64,000 nucleotides of DNA, taken from positions 10,987,999-11,051,998 of the forward strand of contig CM055111.1 of NCBI GenBank assembly GCA_029204225.1. The letters are read 5' to 3'. The number at the start of each line of letters is the position of its first letter. Position 1 is the first letter of the stretch. A model generated the notes under the pieces. That model was not told the origin of the DNA. It ran no database searches and saw only the letters and a list, made by a program, of their open reading frames with translations. The position numbers and the translations under genes were made by a program. The DNA is from Diphasiastrum complanatum. Taxonomy: Eukaryota > Streptophyta > Lycopodiopsida > Lycopodiales > Lycopodiaceae. Positions 33,079 through 46,780 of the stretch are shown here, piece by piece.

Positions 33079-34693
33079 ATGGAGGGTCCTGCTGCACGTT
33101 TCACTACTATCTCCAAAATTAAATACGCTTATTTTAAAGGGACTTCTTCCGATGATGTAGATAGCTATGTCTCACAATTTAATTCAATCGCTAATGCGAA
33201 TAACGAGGAAACTAACGTAGACAAACTACGAATTTTCTCTGGTCTGCTAAGAAAGCAGACGCGCATATGGTACAATCAAGTTGAACCAGGCCATGTAGGA
33301 ACCTGATACTTGTTGAAAGATGCGTTTCTGAACCAGTTCAGAGAGATTGGTTACAAATCTAAAATTCTTGGACGTTTGAACAATGTTCAGAAAAAGAGTA
33401 AAGAATCCCTTCGCAAATATACACGTAAGGTTAAAAATCTCATAGGAAAACTAACCAGTGTATATCCCGTAGATATGCAGATCGAATGGTTTTTGGCTGG
33501 TTTACCACCAAAGATTGATCGGTATCGCAGACAAGGGGACATGACCTCCTTAGCAGCAGCAATAGCTAGTGCCGAAAATTTTGAGACCTCAAAACTAGCA
33601 CGAAAGTGACGATCGACGAAGAAATCTCGAAAGTCGAAGATTGATTCTAGTGACAGGGATGAAGATTCTGATTTTGATTCATGTACCAGTTCTTCAAGCT
33701 CAGAATCTAAAAGCAGTGATTCATCATAATCAGAAGCTGACAAATGAGAGAGAAAGAATAAACGACGAATTAAACGAAAGGACAACACGAAAGTTGTCGA
33801 GGATAAGTCGTCAACTTTTAAAGTTGAAAAGCTTTGGAAGAGTAATATGGCTGACCTTAGTAAAAAGTTTAATGACTTGAAAGTGCCTGAAGTTGTAGAT
33901 AAAAGACCAAAAGCGTCTTCTTCCAACTCAAGAATGTGGTGTACAAAATGTGGAACTTCTGCACACTAAGGAAGACTGCACTATTGTGAATGTCAAATAC
34001 ATTGAAGATATTGCCCATGAGGTACTTTTTATTTTTTCAAATGATGCGACTACTAATTATGTATAGGGTACTGCAGCATCAGTCCATCAGGACAGACCCA
34101 AGTTCGCACCAAGAAGGCATAATCCTCCTGAATTTGTTGGAGCAGCGAAGTCTCAAATTGCGACTAAACCAGTTTCGGACAACTACTACAACTGTGGAGA
34201 GCCGGGACATTTTTCTCCTGACTGTCCTCAACCATGAAAGCCGATTGGTTATGTACCATTATGTTCGAATTGCAAAGATCCTGGCCACAAGTATCCTGCC
34301 CTCAACCGTAGAAGCCATGACACAAATATCATGATGTATGTAGCAACACCAGCTGCTGCAAACACGAAAGCGAAAGCTGCAAGTGATGCTGTTGTGCAGA
34401 GAATTGACGTTATTGAAGGAAAACTGGCAAAGACAGAAGATCAGTCTTGGCCAAGTGACGTGGAAAAATTATTCAAAGTCACAACGAGAAGCAAAAGCTC
34501 CTCGAAACCTAATCAAAAATCTTCGACAAGGTGCAAAAAATCCTCGAAGAATAAATCTTCTAGCAAAACAACGAACAAATCTATGACTATGGAAGATCTC
34601 AAAGATGACCCTGACTATGACCGCAATGCTGCGAAGTTATTTGCAAAAGATATCTCGGTAAAAGCAAAGGAAATCATCAACGTTGAACTTTAG
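33079..34693 (+). pseudogene. Gypsy gag
   Basis: Begins MEGPAARFTTISKIKYAYFK with the gag capsid-like region (RIFSGLLRKQTRIWYNQVEP, FLNQFREIGYKSKILGRLNN, FLAGLPPKIDRYRRQGDM). Acidic and basic linkers and a zinc-knuckle area follow at ~34180-34310. The knuckles are damaged: YYNCGEPGHFSPDC has Tyr where the first Cys should be, and CSNCKDPGHKYPAL has lost its last Cys. A Lys/Ser-rich C-terminal part follows. In-frame stops at 33304, 33607, about 33727 and 34236 make it non-functional. The gag is unusually long for gypsy because of the charged tail. Confidence 0.85.
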
Positions 34694-34899
34694 ACAACTG
34701 CTGCAGAAAAGGTGGTCACTTTCGAGGAAGAGGACGAAGAAATCGCGAAGACGAAATTGTCTAGTGTTGTTATCAATAAACCAACCTCGAAATCAAAGAC
34801 AAAAGGATATGACATCGTGACTGATATTGGATCTCTTCATCAGAACATTACTTTTGAACAACTGTTGGCAGATAACACTTATTACAGATAGCAACTGAA

Positions 34900-35907
34900 A
34901 GGCTTTCTGTGCCCAAAAAGAAGGAAAAAGTCTCTCTGCCAGATGCTGGTGTTTTGTCTATCAATTTAGGTGATCTCGGTGCACCTAAGATTGATATTAC
35001 CATTGCGGGATGCCTGATCAAAAAAGTGCCAATTGACTCTAGTTCCAATGTAAATATAATAACAGAAGACACAGCTCATGCTTTGGGGCTGACTGACATT
35101 CAACCGACACAGTGAAACATCAAGCTAACTGATTCGACATGACGAAAACCTGTTGGGAAACTGAAAAATGTCATTGTCTACATTCAAGCCAAGCCATTCA
35201 CAATGAATTTCATTGTTATCAAACCACTCGGTTTGTCATCCTATTCTGTGCTGATTGGACGACCTTGGCTTTATCAATCAAACGCAAGTGTACATTGGAA
35301 ATCCAAAGAGCTGAGATTTCAGACTGGTGAGACCAATAACCAAGGTAAGCCAACAGAACAAGTCATAACCTGGAGTCCTAACAATTATGAAGGTAAAACT
35401 CCTTTGTCCGACACCAGCTTTACATCAGAAGAATCTTCGTATGCCTTGAATATTTTTTCCAATGGATCTGATATTGAAGTGCAGTACTTTGAATGTTATG
35501 AGAATGCTGATGACAAAGAATTCTTCGATGCCTGCAACGCTAAAGCGGATGTTTGGTATGAAGAAATTAACGTTGCAAACACGAACTCGAAAGAGTCTAA
35601 CGATTCTAGTGACGAATCTGAATACGAATTTGGTAACAAGAACCAGGTTGACGACAAGAAAACATCTGTGGAGTCAACCATGCGTGAAATTCATGGCCAT
35701 ACCAAGGCCAGTATGACAAAAGGTATCATTTTACCAGATTCTACTGAACTGATTGAAGTTGCACCTGGCGGATTTGTGCATGTTTCGAAGTCACTTGGAG
35801 AATTGGAGTTAGTGAAATTCACTGAACTATTGAAGGAGTATCAAGACGTTTTTTCCTGGTCGCTCAACGATTTGAAGGATATACCTGCAGAATTCGGAGA
35901 GCACTGA
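34900..35907 (+). pseudogene. Gypsy protease and linker
   Basis: The protease domain opens with VLSINLGDLGAPKIDITIAG, then VPIDSSSNVNIITEDTAHAL, where the active-site triad DSG/DTG reads DSS, and later SYSVLIGRPWLYQSNASVHW. A long acidic linker (SNDSSDESEYEFGNKNQVDD) leads to LLKEYQDVFSWSLNDLKDIP, the start of the RT module. An in-frame stop near 35113 and a frame change split the protease. Confidence 0.85.
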
Positions 35908-37110
35908 ATTGATCTTAAGGAAGATGTTGTACCTATTCGACATAGACAATATCGTCTCAATACCAAGTACTCTCTGATGGTTAAGGACGAAATCAACAAG
36001 CACCTTAAGGCAGGTATTATCTATCCCGTCTTAAGTAGTGAATGGGTTTCACCCATTGTTGTTGTCCCAAAGAAGAAGACTGGCAAAATACGAATATGCC
36101 AGGATTTTCGCAAACTCAATGTTGCCACAAGGAAGGACCATCATCTTCTGCCTTTCACTGATTCCATCCTAGATCAGATTGTTGGTCAAGAACGTTACAG
36201 TGTTTGTGACAGCTTTTCTGGATATAATCAGGTTGGAGTGCGAAAGGAGGATCGTTCAAAGACCACATTCACTACGGATTGGGGCACTTATGCCTACAAC
36301 AAAATGTCCTTTGGTCTTTGTAATGCTCCAACAACTTTTCAGCAAATTATGATGTTAATCTTCGCTGCCTTCCTGAGAACTTTTCTCGAAATATTTATTG
36401 ATGATTTTCATGTATACAATGATATAAAGACACACCTGCAGAAGCTGAAATTAACATTGCAATAGTGTCGAGATAATTGTTTATCTCTTCATCCAGAGAA
36501 ATGTTTTTTTGGTATGAAAGAAGGAATATTGCTCGGACACAGAATATCTAATAGAGGAATAGAAGTCGACAAAGATAAAGTCGAGCTTATAAGGAATCTC
36601 CATATACCAACAAATTTACATGAACTAAGAGCTTTCTTAGGACATGTTGGCTATTACAGGAGATTTATTCAAAATCATGCTTCTATTGCTGCCTCTCTTA
36701 CACATCTACTGAAGAAACAAGTAGAATACTTGTGGACGAATGAACAGCAGAAAGCATTCGAAGATTTTAAGCAAAGGTTGATTAATGTTCCTATTCTGAG
36801 ACCACCCAACTGGACTATTTTATTTCACAGTTATGTGGATGTTTTTGCATTTGCTATTGGCGTCTGTCTAAGCCAGAAGGACGACGTGAAGAAGGATCAT
36901 CCCATCTACTATGCGAGTCGACAGCTCAGTGCATCAGACAAGAATTATTCGGCTACAGAAAGAGAAGCACTTGGCATGATTCATCTACAAATTTGTTATA
37001 TTCTGATATTATTATTTATCTTAAGGATCAGATATATCCGGATGATTACGATTTGGAGCAAAAGACAGTTTTTCAATATAAGGTAGCACCTTATACAATT
37101 ATTAACAATA
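35908..37110 (+). pseudogene. Gypsy reverse transcriptase and truncated RNase H
   Basis: RT motifs in order: IYPVLSSEWVSPIVVVPKKK, KIRICQDFRKLNVATRKDHH, CDSFSGYNQV (first catalytic Asp), MSFGLCNAPTTFQQIM, and FIDDFHVY in the YxDD position, which retains both aspartates. A stop at 36463 interrupts. RT connection and thumb follow (LGHRISNRGIEVDKDKVELI, LRAFLGHVGYYRRFI). RNase H starts FHSYVDVFAFAIGVCLSQKD and ASRQLSASDKNYSATEREAL but is cut after LGMIH: an internal deletion joins it straight to the pre-integrase region (YSDIIIYLKDQIYPDDYDLE). Confidence 0.93.
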
Positions 37111-38797
37111 TTCTGTACAAGCTTGGTGTTGCTACGAAGATGTCTCGGAACTAAAGACATTAAAAAGATCGTTAAAGCCTTATACTCAGAAGATGTTGGC
37201 GGACATTTTGCTTTGAAGAATACAATTAATAAGATATTGACTGCCAAGTATTGGTGGCCAACAATGTTCAAGGATGTATCAAATTGTATTCGTTCATGTG
37301 ATCCATGCCAGAGATCTGGTAAGACTACAAAAGCAATGAATTGGCCGTTGACACCAATCTTGCCTCTTGCACCATTCGAGAAGTGGGAGATTGACTTTGT
37401 CGGTCCAATCAAACCTGTTATCCGACATACGAAATGTCGTTATATTCTAGTTGCCACGGATTATGCTACCAAGAACGTTGAAGCAGAGGCGACAAAACGA
37501 AACGATGCGAAAACTTTCGTGACATTCTTATTCAAAAGTATGATCACAAGATATGGTTGTCCACTCGAACTAATAAGTGACCGAGGAACACATTTTTTAA
37601 ATGATACGATACGGTTGCTGACAACCTATTTCCTGATCAAACACAGAAAAACTACACTGTATAATCCAAAAGCAAACGGGTTGACAGAAAGAGCTAATGG
37701 AATCTTATATAAGATCCTGACTAAAATTACTATTGCACATGCAACGGATTGGGATCAGAAACTACCATCAGTGTGCAAAAAGTACAAAAAAGACCAAGAG
37801 TGGATCCTAATCTGATCCTCAAGAGGGATTGGTTGTCAGATTACTTGATCTATCAATCTACTTCAGATTAAGATCAATCTAGATCAATTCTAGACACAAA
37901 ATCCTAACAAGAACAGTCACTAATTGAAGGTAAGTGTACTTTATGATTTCACACGTGTGAAACACTATCTGAGTACGGACTCCAACCTGAAAATCAAGTA
38001 CACATTGATAGAATCTCAAAACAATCAAAACAAATGTAGACAAATGGAGAGAATCACTCAAAATTGCTTCCAAAACCAAGATTGGTGTCTCACACTGATT
38101 ATGGCCAAATGTGGCTCTATATATACAATAAGTGGGCAAACAATAGATTGATGCCATGTGTCCTATGTCCAGAAAACTAGTTTTTGGCCATTTTAGCCAC
38201 TAGAACTTGAATTAAATCATATGTACAACATATATGATTATGGTACATGACAAGTACACTAGTTTCACACGTGAGAACATGCTCCACACATGTGTGTTTA
38301 TCTATATACAAGATTTTTGGCCTCTACCAAGCTTTTTTTTGCATTTTTCACAATTAGTTCTCTGGGCTTATCGCAACACAGAGAAAATCACGATGAAACA
38401 GACACCATATTTTCTTACATATGGTATGCATCCTATCTTGCCAATTGAATTGAGATGAAAACCTTTCGTATTCAAGCTCAACGAACAGATGTAGGATTAA
38501 TAAACGAAAGGTTGACTAATATTGAATAACTAGCTGAAGCTCGAGAGACTTCACAAAAACTAACGGAGGAAATCCAGAAACAAAGAAAGAAGAAATATGA
38601 CAGTCATATAAAAAAATGTGATCTTAAAGCTGATGATTATGCGATGATATATGACAGTCGCTATCAAAAGTTTCTTGGAAAACTCCATATGCGATGGCTT
38701 GGACCGTATAAAGTCATAGAGGTGTTTGGACCGTATAAAGACGAACTATTACCAACACGTATTAACGGGTCCAGACTAAAGAAATATTACCTTTGAC
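37111..38797 (+). pseudogene. Gypsy integrase, interrupted by a solo LTR
   Basis: HHCC zinc domain (GGHFALKNTINKILTAKYWW ... CIRSCDPCQRSG), then the core with WEIDFVGPI (D), ELISDRGTHF (D) and GLTERANGI (E), so all three catalytic residues are present. At WDQKLPS the frame is broken by the insertion at 37772-38352. It resumes as VLWAYRNTEKITMKQTPYFL, then the C-terminal region with MRWLGPYKVIEVF (the GPY/F module) and ends RLKKYYL near 38795. A stop after PIELR and other damage are present. Confidence 0.92.
37772..38352 (-). mobile_element. Solo LTR (581 bp) nested in the gypsy integrase
   Basis: The insert begins TGTGCAAAAAGTAC and ends GCATTTTTCACA, imperfect inverted ends with TGTG/CACA tips. 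It is flanked by ATCAG (37767-37771) and ATTAG (38353-38357), a 5-bp duplication with one C-to-T change. Deleting it restores PSVLWAYR in the integrase. A TATA-like run (TTGTATATATAGAGCC on the minus strand, near 38115-38130) suggests minus-strand orientation. It contains a perfect 16-base palindrome TTTCACACGTGTGAAA near 37950. No coding sequence is present. Confidence 0.82.
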
Positions 38798-39327
38798 CAG
38801 AATTTTTTTTATTCTTATTATTTTCTAGTATTTTTTTGAAAGTAATCACGAATTTTTTTTTATCTTGTTTAAATTTTTTTCGCGACATTTCTTTTATTTT
38901 TTTTCCTTTCTAGAAATCTTCGAAAAATTTTGAGAATTTTTCTTGACTTCTCTCAATCTTTCAATATCATTTTAAAAGTATTTGCGAGAACTTTTTAAGA
39001 TCTTTTTTTTTTTTTTTTCGCGACACTAAAATTGTTAATCAAAATTTTGTAAATTGTTTTCAAGAATTTTTCTAGAATGTTTCTAGCATTATCTCCAGTT
39101 TTTCGGGAAATTTTCTAGTATGTTGCTGAAATTTTCAAGAAATTTTTGTGAGTTTCTATAACATTTTTTTTTTTTAAGATCCTTTGAGAAAGTTTCACGA
39201 AACTCTCTAGAATCTTTCTAGCATAATTTCAAGAATCTTTCGAGAATCTCTCGACCTACTTTTTGCTTGAGCTTGTAAATCCATTTGCATTGCACTGTCT
39301 TTCGCTTGTCTCTGGCAATGGTTGCAG
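38798..39327 (+). mobile_element. Gypsy 3' untranslated spacer, T-rich
   Basis: Between the end of pol and the 3' LTR lies T-rich sequence with recurring TTTTTTTCGCGAC, TTTCTAG and GAATCTTTC phrases. No polypurine tract is recognisable at the LTR edge. The missing first 180 bases of the 3' LTR suggest a deletion or gene-conversion event removed the PPT and the LTR start. Confidence 0.6.
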
Positions 39328-40400
39328 TTGTCTTGGACAACCTTTACTAGGTTGTCCATACAAAATGACTAGATAGAAAAAGACATGATAACTTTTACTC
39401 ATAGTTAAGTATACCTTCTATGGTATAGGTGAACGTATTCTCAGTCTAATCATTAACTAGACCCTTTCGCGAGAGCGACGCACCTGTTGTTTTAGAGGTG
39501 TGTTTGTTCGTCCCGTAGAACATATATTGATCTCACACTTCAATCTCGATCATCGAGAGAGAAGAGTTTATACTTATGTAAGAGATTGAAGAAGTGAATA
39601 GAGTTCTGTGAGTTATTCTCTCTTATCTCTATTCTCCGCACTGTTGAGTGTGAGTGATTTGGAGTCTGCTAACAATCTCTAATGCATTTCATGAATTTCT
39701 CTTTGATCAGACAGACGCTCTAGTGCATTACAGTCGTTTGCTATGTTTCCGTAAAGCATGCTCTAAAGAACTGTCTTTAAACCATCTTATTCGTTTGTCG
39801 CGAATACTTTCTTTTCGGCACTCGAATAACGACTATCTTTGGTACAGTCTAGCACGATCATTGAATAAAGTTGTATGTATACATATGAGATGACAGTGCA
39901 TGTCTGAAGAATTAAGTCTCTGATCTGTCTTCCTGATTGACATTGACATAAGTTTCTAACGTATTCTAAAAATCTTCGTGTTCTTTAACCATTAAGTTGG
40001 ACTTAAGTTGTTGAGGACTTCTGTCTAGAAACGAATAGTTTGCGAACGCGATTAATTAATTGTCTGCACAATCGCGAATGCATCGAATAATTCTCGATTC
40101 TCTGTTGACACCTTAATCAGCCAGAGTGTAGTACCGTTGTACTACTCTAATAACATCTCATTTGCAGAACCTGCTTCATCCAATTCGGTAGAGGCCAGAT
40201 TGTTATTCTGAATCTATTAACCCTACCCATCCCAAATATAAATAATACTGATTACTTTTTAATGTCTGTTGACAACCAGAATAACCCTCGAAACCACTTG
40301 CCATAATTGTACCAAAAACATAACTTTCTAACATTGTTCTCTGTGGGAACGACATTATTTACTATAAAATCTATATTAACTTTGTTGGTATAGTACAACA
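39328..40400 (+). mobile_element. Gypsy 3' LTR, 5'-truncated (1073 bp)
   Basis: It aligns with 31777-32858 throughout, ends TAGTACAACA and is followed by the GCGCT duplication at 40401. It lacks the equivalent of the first 180 bp of the 5' LTR. Differences from the 5' copy are mainly transitions. Confidence 0.92.
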
Positions 40401-40829
40401 GCGCTCACCAATAGAATGCAGTTCATCCCTCATTGTCTTGATTCTGGTTATGTACGTCTGAATGTGCTCTCCTTGCTCCATGCGGGCACTATTCAGCTTT
40501 GACTTCAAAAACATGATTCTTGACGGATTTGATGTCTCGAACTGCTCCTTTAGCACATCCCATGTCTGTCTAGGTGTAACAGCATCACAAATGTGGGTAA
40601 TGATGTAATCATTCACTGACAAGTTAATGAAGGTCAAAGCTTTCCTCATCTTTTTGTCGAACACTTTGATATCCGCTTCATTTGGTGGCCTTCTCTCTTC
40701 TCCTGTGACGACATCCCACACATCTTTCTCCATGAGTATGTTTTTCATTTTGAATTTCCACACTGCATAGTTGGAAATCCCTTCCAATTTGCTACTTTCA
40801 CTCAAAATGGACTCTCCCATGTTTTTCAT
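40401..40829 (-). pseudogene. Copia gag N-terminal part (5' half of the split element)
   Basis: Minus strand from ATG 40829: MKNMGESILSESSKLEGISN, NYAVWKFKMKNILMEKDVWD, FINLSVNDYIITHICDAVTP and ELHSIGER. This is the UBN2/DUF4219-type gag start of copia. It is continuous in frame with IHDVELV at 31590 once the gypsy is removed. The first bases are the right-hand GCGCT duplication. Confidence 0.92.
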
Positions 40830-41438
40830 CGCAAAATTGCTTGAAAGTTCTGTCGTAGGCTAAAAGCAGTATGCCGAGGCCAACTTTGATGTCAAAAGTT
40901 GAATATAATGACCTGCACTTTTTTTCTTACCAGGCCACTCATCGCTTTTCCACCAAATTGAAAGCCAAATTGGCGTCGCCTTCCAAAATGCACTCAATCG
41001 TCAACTCCCAACTACGTGCCCAATGGAATGGTGAAATCACTTTTGGCACGCTCCGAACATTTTCTCCACTGTGATCACTCTGTTTTGTTGTACCGTACTT
41101 GCAAGTACAACCGGGTGCCCTTCGTTTGGAGGGTTATAGCATTTCGTTTGGGTCAAAACGGACAAAGGACCCAAAAATAGGGACTTTTCTTGTTTTAGAA
41201 CTGTTTCTTCACCTTGAAGAAACTTCACACTTCACTTGTGAAGGGACCCAACTCCAATTTCAATGTGAAAATTTTTAAAGAAAATGAAGTGCCCCTTGCA
41301 CTTCTCTGCCCTTCGGGCCCACTTCACTTAAATCCAACGATGGGTTTCAATCCTATGGTCCAGATAGAATTAATCATGTCCGTCGATCATTGTGGGGATA
41401 GATCTTATGGACTTCCTTGCCTCGGCACATCGAATGAC
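40830..41438. other. Leader of the split copia and unassigned sequence
   Basis: This should hold the copia leader, primer site and 5' LTR on the minus strand, but no TGGTATCAGAGC-type site is visible. A local inverted repeat occurs around 41211-41245 (CACCTTGAAGAAACTTCAC ... CACTTGTGAAGGGA). GC content is higher than the surroundings. No gene is recognised. Confidence 0.35.
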
Positions 41439-42680
41439 CATAGTCTCTAGATCCTAAATTGTATCTAAGCATTCTCTTTCCTAGCTTCCAATGAATCTCA
41501 TTAAGATTTTGCATGGATTGACTCAATCTATCAATACAAAAGCTAAGATATGGTCTTATGATGTTTAGCTGGGTAAAATTTCCTATCAATTTTCTATAGA
41601 AAGTAATGTCCTTAAAGGTTCTCTCATTACAATTATCTTCACATTTGATTCCATACGTATACAAATAGATTTGCAACTATCCATTTGGGATCTCTTAAGA
41701 ATAGAATTATCATACTTTTCTTGACTTATGCAATAGTTTTTAAAGTCCTAATAAATTCTATTTCTAAGATGTAGTAAAGCAAACCAAGATCATGAATTTC
41801 ATTCCTAAGAGCCTTGTTGATATCTACTATATCTTGCTTAATATTACCACTCAAAATGATATCATCGATATAAATTGAGAGGATAGTAATATTTTTATCA
41901 TTGAATGTCAAGTAGAGATAATAATCATATCCACTCATCAAGAAGTTTTGAGAGAGTGAGAAGGGATCGAGCCTAGCATACCAATTTTTTGGTGCTTACT
42001 TTGGGCCATACAAGCTCTTTTGTAGAAGACATACACAGTTGGGCTTTTCTTGAGATATGTAACACTCAAGTTGTTCCATGAAGAGTTCCTCTTCAAAATC
42101 ATCATTCAAGAATGCATTTGTAGCATCCAGATCCCATCCATAGAATGTCAGAAGTGAGATAAGAACTCAAATGCTAGCTTTGTGGTGGGAGCAAAGGTCT
42201 CATCATAATCAATGCCATATTATTGAGCATACCCCTTTACCACTCAACACTGCTTTGCCATCAATCTTACTTTGTATTTGTTGATTAATCTATCTTGGTT
42301 GGTCTTCAACTTGAAGATGCATTTGCATCCAATTTCCTTCTTGTCCTTTGGTAGCTTCACCAACCTCCATGTATTTTTTTTCAGTAGGCTTCAAACTTGG
42401 CAAACATCAATTCTTCATTTTGTATAGCATCTTCAACACAAGTAGGTTTCTCAAAAGATGTGAGAAAATCCAAGTCTATATATTTTACAACAACCTACTT
42501 ATCATCATACATGAGTTTTGATGGTTTTCTTCTCTACCTTAAAGTTTGTCTCATATTTTGACTTGAAGAAGCATTTCCAAAATTTTCCTCCATGGAGTCA
42601 CCATTCTCATTAAAAATATTAGAATCAACATCACCATCAACAAGCTTAGGAAAATATGTGCATTTACAAATGCTATCATG
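41439..42680 (-). pseudogene. Copia linker, RT and start of RNase H, degraded
   Basis: Minus strand from right: a linker (RKPSKLMYDDK, FLTSFEKPTCVEDAIQNEEL), RT start (KEIGCKCIFKLKTNQD, YGIDYDETFAPTTK), IYIDDIILSGN (YxDD aspartates present), and the RT/RNase H join (ITFYRKLIGNFTQLNIIRPY, HWKLGKRMLRYNLGSRDYG). It stops at ~41439. Many stops and shifts are present. It is related to the 48430-50452 and 1-1168 elements rather than to the FHSRSKHIEIKYHY group. Confidence 0.88.
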
Positions 42681-43216
42681 TAATGTAGTAATTGTGGTTT
42701 CTAGAATTCATCTTGGAACTTCAAGGTCCTATTTATCTCCCTAAAAAGAGTGAAGAAGAAGAGTTTTCTTCTATGGATGAGAAAAATTCCCACTATAACA
42801 TCTAAGGAAGAGAGCAAAGAACACGTAAGAAATTCCTGTTTACTAAAGCACAAGTCTTGTTTTTTTTGCATTGATGAGATTGTGCTTCTACATATTGAGT
42901 TGCTCTCTAATTAATATCATGTAAGATGTAATGGTTTCGAGACCTAAAACTCATGATAGTGGACTTATATGAAACTAGTAGTGACTATAAGAGAGTACAT
43001 GAGGTGGCCCAGTCATAGTTCACTGCTAGTTGGGGTGGAGCTTTGGAGGGTATAAATACCCATTTGCTTCTCTTTATGAGACCTTGATTTTGTGTATTGT
43101 AGTTACATGTTGACATCTTTCCTATTGAGTCCTTGTTTGGTCCATAGCTTGGGATCTAGATTGAATTGATCTAGGTTGGTTTCATCCACCATCTATTCTT
43201 TTTGTTTTTTTTTATT
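42681..43216 (+). mobile_element. Possible LTR 3' half with TATA box
   Basis: GGGTATAAATACCC (43048-43061) is a strong TATA-like element, followed by ~150 bases ending in TTTATT and then TTGGTATCCTAGTC at 43215, which resembles a decayed copia primer site. The left limit is not clear and no coding region of such an element follows. I rate this as suggestive only. Confidence 0.4.
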
Positions 43217-44037
43217 TGGTATCCTAGTCTTTGATTTTTGGAAGAAGAATATTAGAGCCAAAGCTATGAGGGATTACTGATTGAAAACACACAAGTGGAG
43301 ATCATAAAGTGGAGTGAAAGATTTTGCAAGGTTGGGATCTTGATCTTCTTAGGAGTGAAGCAAAAGTGGGAGCAAATGTTTAAAATTTTTATCCAACCAT
43401 TGTTTTGAATTTTACAATTTTTTGAGAAGGGCTTTGTTGCAAGATATGTGCATTACTAATATTTGCAACGATTTCGAATTCGGCTCTCAAAAGATGGAAT
43501 ATAGAATTTTGGTTGACCTACTATTTTGACCAAGTTGTTTGCAAATTTTTTGACATGTTTGGATGTCAGATCCTTTTTATAATTGTAAGAAAATTTATTT
43601 TGGCATGCGATTAGAACATATTAGATGTATTTTACAAAACATAGGCCTATAATATTGATGTTAAATTTTTACATTTCGATGTGGTGCTTTCATTAAATTG
43701 ATAACATAAAAAAAAATTAATGCAAATTTTCTAATTTAGACAATCATTCTATTTCTTGTAGGAAAAAGACACATGAGAAGATCATCATTATTAGAAATGA
43801 AAATTTTTATTTCAGAATTTCTCATTTCTCATTTATATCTCTCACAATGGGGAGACCAATCGATTTCAACCATCTACTAAATAGTCTCAATAAAATGGCT
43901 TTGAAACTCCACCAAAGGAACAAAAAACATGACAATCACATACAATATTTATTTAATCAGTTATAATTATTAACTCCAACAACTTGGGTTCTCAACTGAA
44001 TGTTTTTATCAAAAGAAAAAAAATCAAACATTTCTAG

Positions 44038-44040
<3 letters not shown>
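43217..44040. other. Non-coding AT-rich stretch
   Basis: No conserved domain or open frame of note. If the upstream LTR call is right, the first part is its leader. Confidence 0.35.
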
Positions 44041-44081
<41 letters not shown>

Positions 44082-44082
44082 T
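44041..44082. repeat. (GT)n microsatellite
   Basis: A GT dinucleotide run of 42 bp with one GTAT interruption near its end. Confidence 0.95.
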
Positions 44083-44364
44083 GAATTTGAGTCCATTTTC
44101 AACTAATTTGGTGAAATTTTCACAAACTTATAATAGTTTTGTGATGGAGGTCCATTTTCAATTTTGCTAGTTTTTTTGGAGGTGAAGTGGGAGAGAAGCA
44201 CTTCAAATTTTTATTTTTGAAGTTTTATCTTTTTGTAAAAAAAAATTCACTCTTTTCATTTCAAACTTTCGCTTTAGAAATAGGAAGAACCTATATCTAC
44301 CTTCGCCAAATCCTAACCCTATCATCGTAGTAGTCTTCATAGATTAGGGTCCAAAATAAAAGTG

Positions 44365-44393
<29 letters not shown>
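44365..44393. repeat. Poly(A) tract of 29 bases
   Basis: A pure A run lying at the truncated end of the minus-strand copia gag (gag reads up to TSSSEAWIYV, then the tract). It could be slippage or the tail of a retroposed copy, but no target duplication is visible. Confidence 0.9.
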
Positions 44394-44395
<2 letters not shown>

Positions 44396-44399
44396 CTCG

Positions 44400-44720
44400 A
44401 GATTTTTCTTTGATAAAAAAACAACAACATATATCCAAGCTTCACTTGATGAAGTACACTTACCAACTTTCTTATAAAGTTCATTTGTCGCATTCATTTT
44501 GATCTCATGAAGAGCTTTCTTTGCCCTCTTATCATACCTCAATTAGTCTTGAGGTGCTTGAGGTCTCTCCTCCACACATAAAACCACATCCATTAAATCA
44601 TTCATCTCAAGTAAGAAGTTCATCCTGACCTTTCAAGTTGAATAATTGCTTGAGGTAAGCCTATCATTGCTTTCCAACATGAAACCACTTGATGTTGCCA
44701 TGTTGCCATGATTGACTTAT
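44400..44720 (-). pseudogene. Copia gag N-terminal fragment
   Basis: Across one stop and one shift the minus strand reads LTSSNYSTWKVRMNFLLEMN, VEERPQAPQD and LRYDKRAKKALHEIKMNATN, then ELYKKVGKCTSSSEAW. It is clearly homologous to the gag at 20706 (VRYKKRARLALHCLKMNVSN). The rest of gag-pol is absent, replaced at 44393 by the A tract. Confidence 0.85.

Positions 44721-46780
<2,060 letters not shown>

Noticed and set aside
33387-33926. Long minus-strand frame at 33387-33926
   Set aside because: It is antisense to the gypsy gag and has no motif of its own.
37772-38352. MITE or CACTA element with a 3-bp duplication
   Set aside because: TGTG...CACA tips, a TATA box and a 5-bp duplication (one transition) fit a solo LTR better.
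44365-44393. Poly(A) tail of a retroposed gene or LINE
   Set aside because: No target duplication, no LINE ORF and the flanking gag fragment is copia; slippage explains the run.
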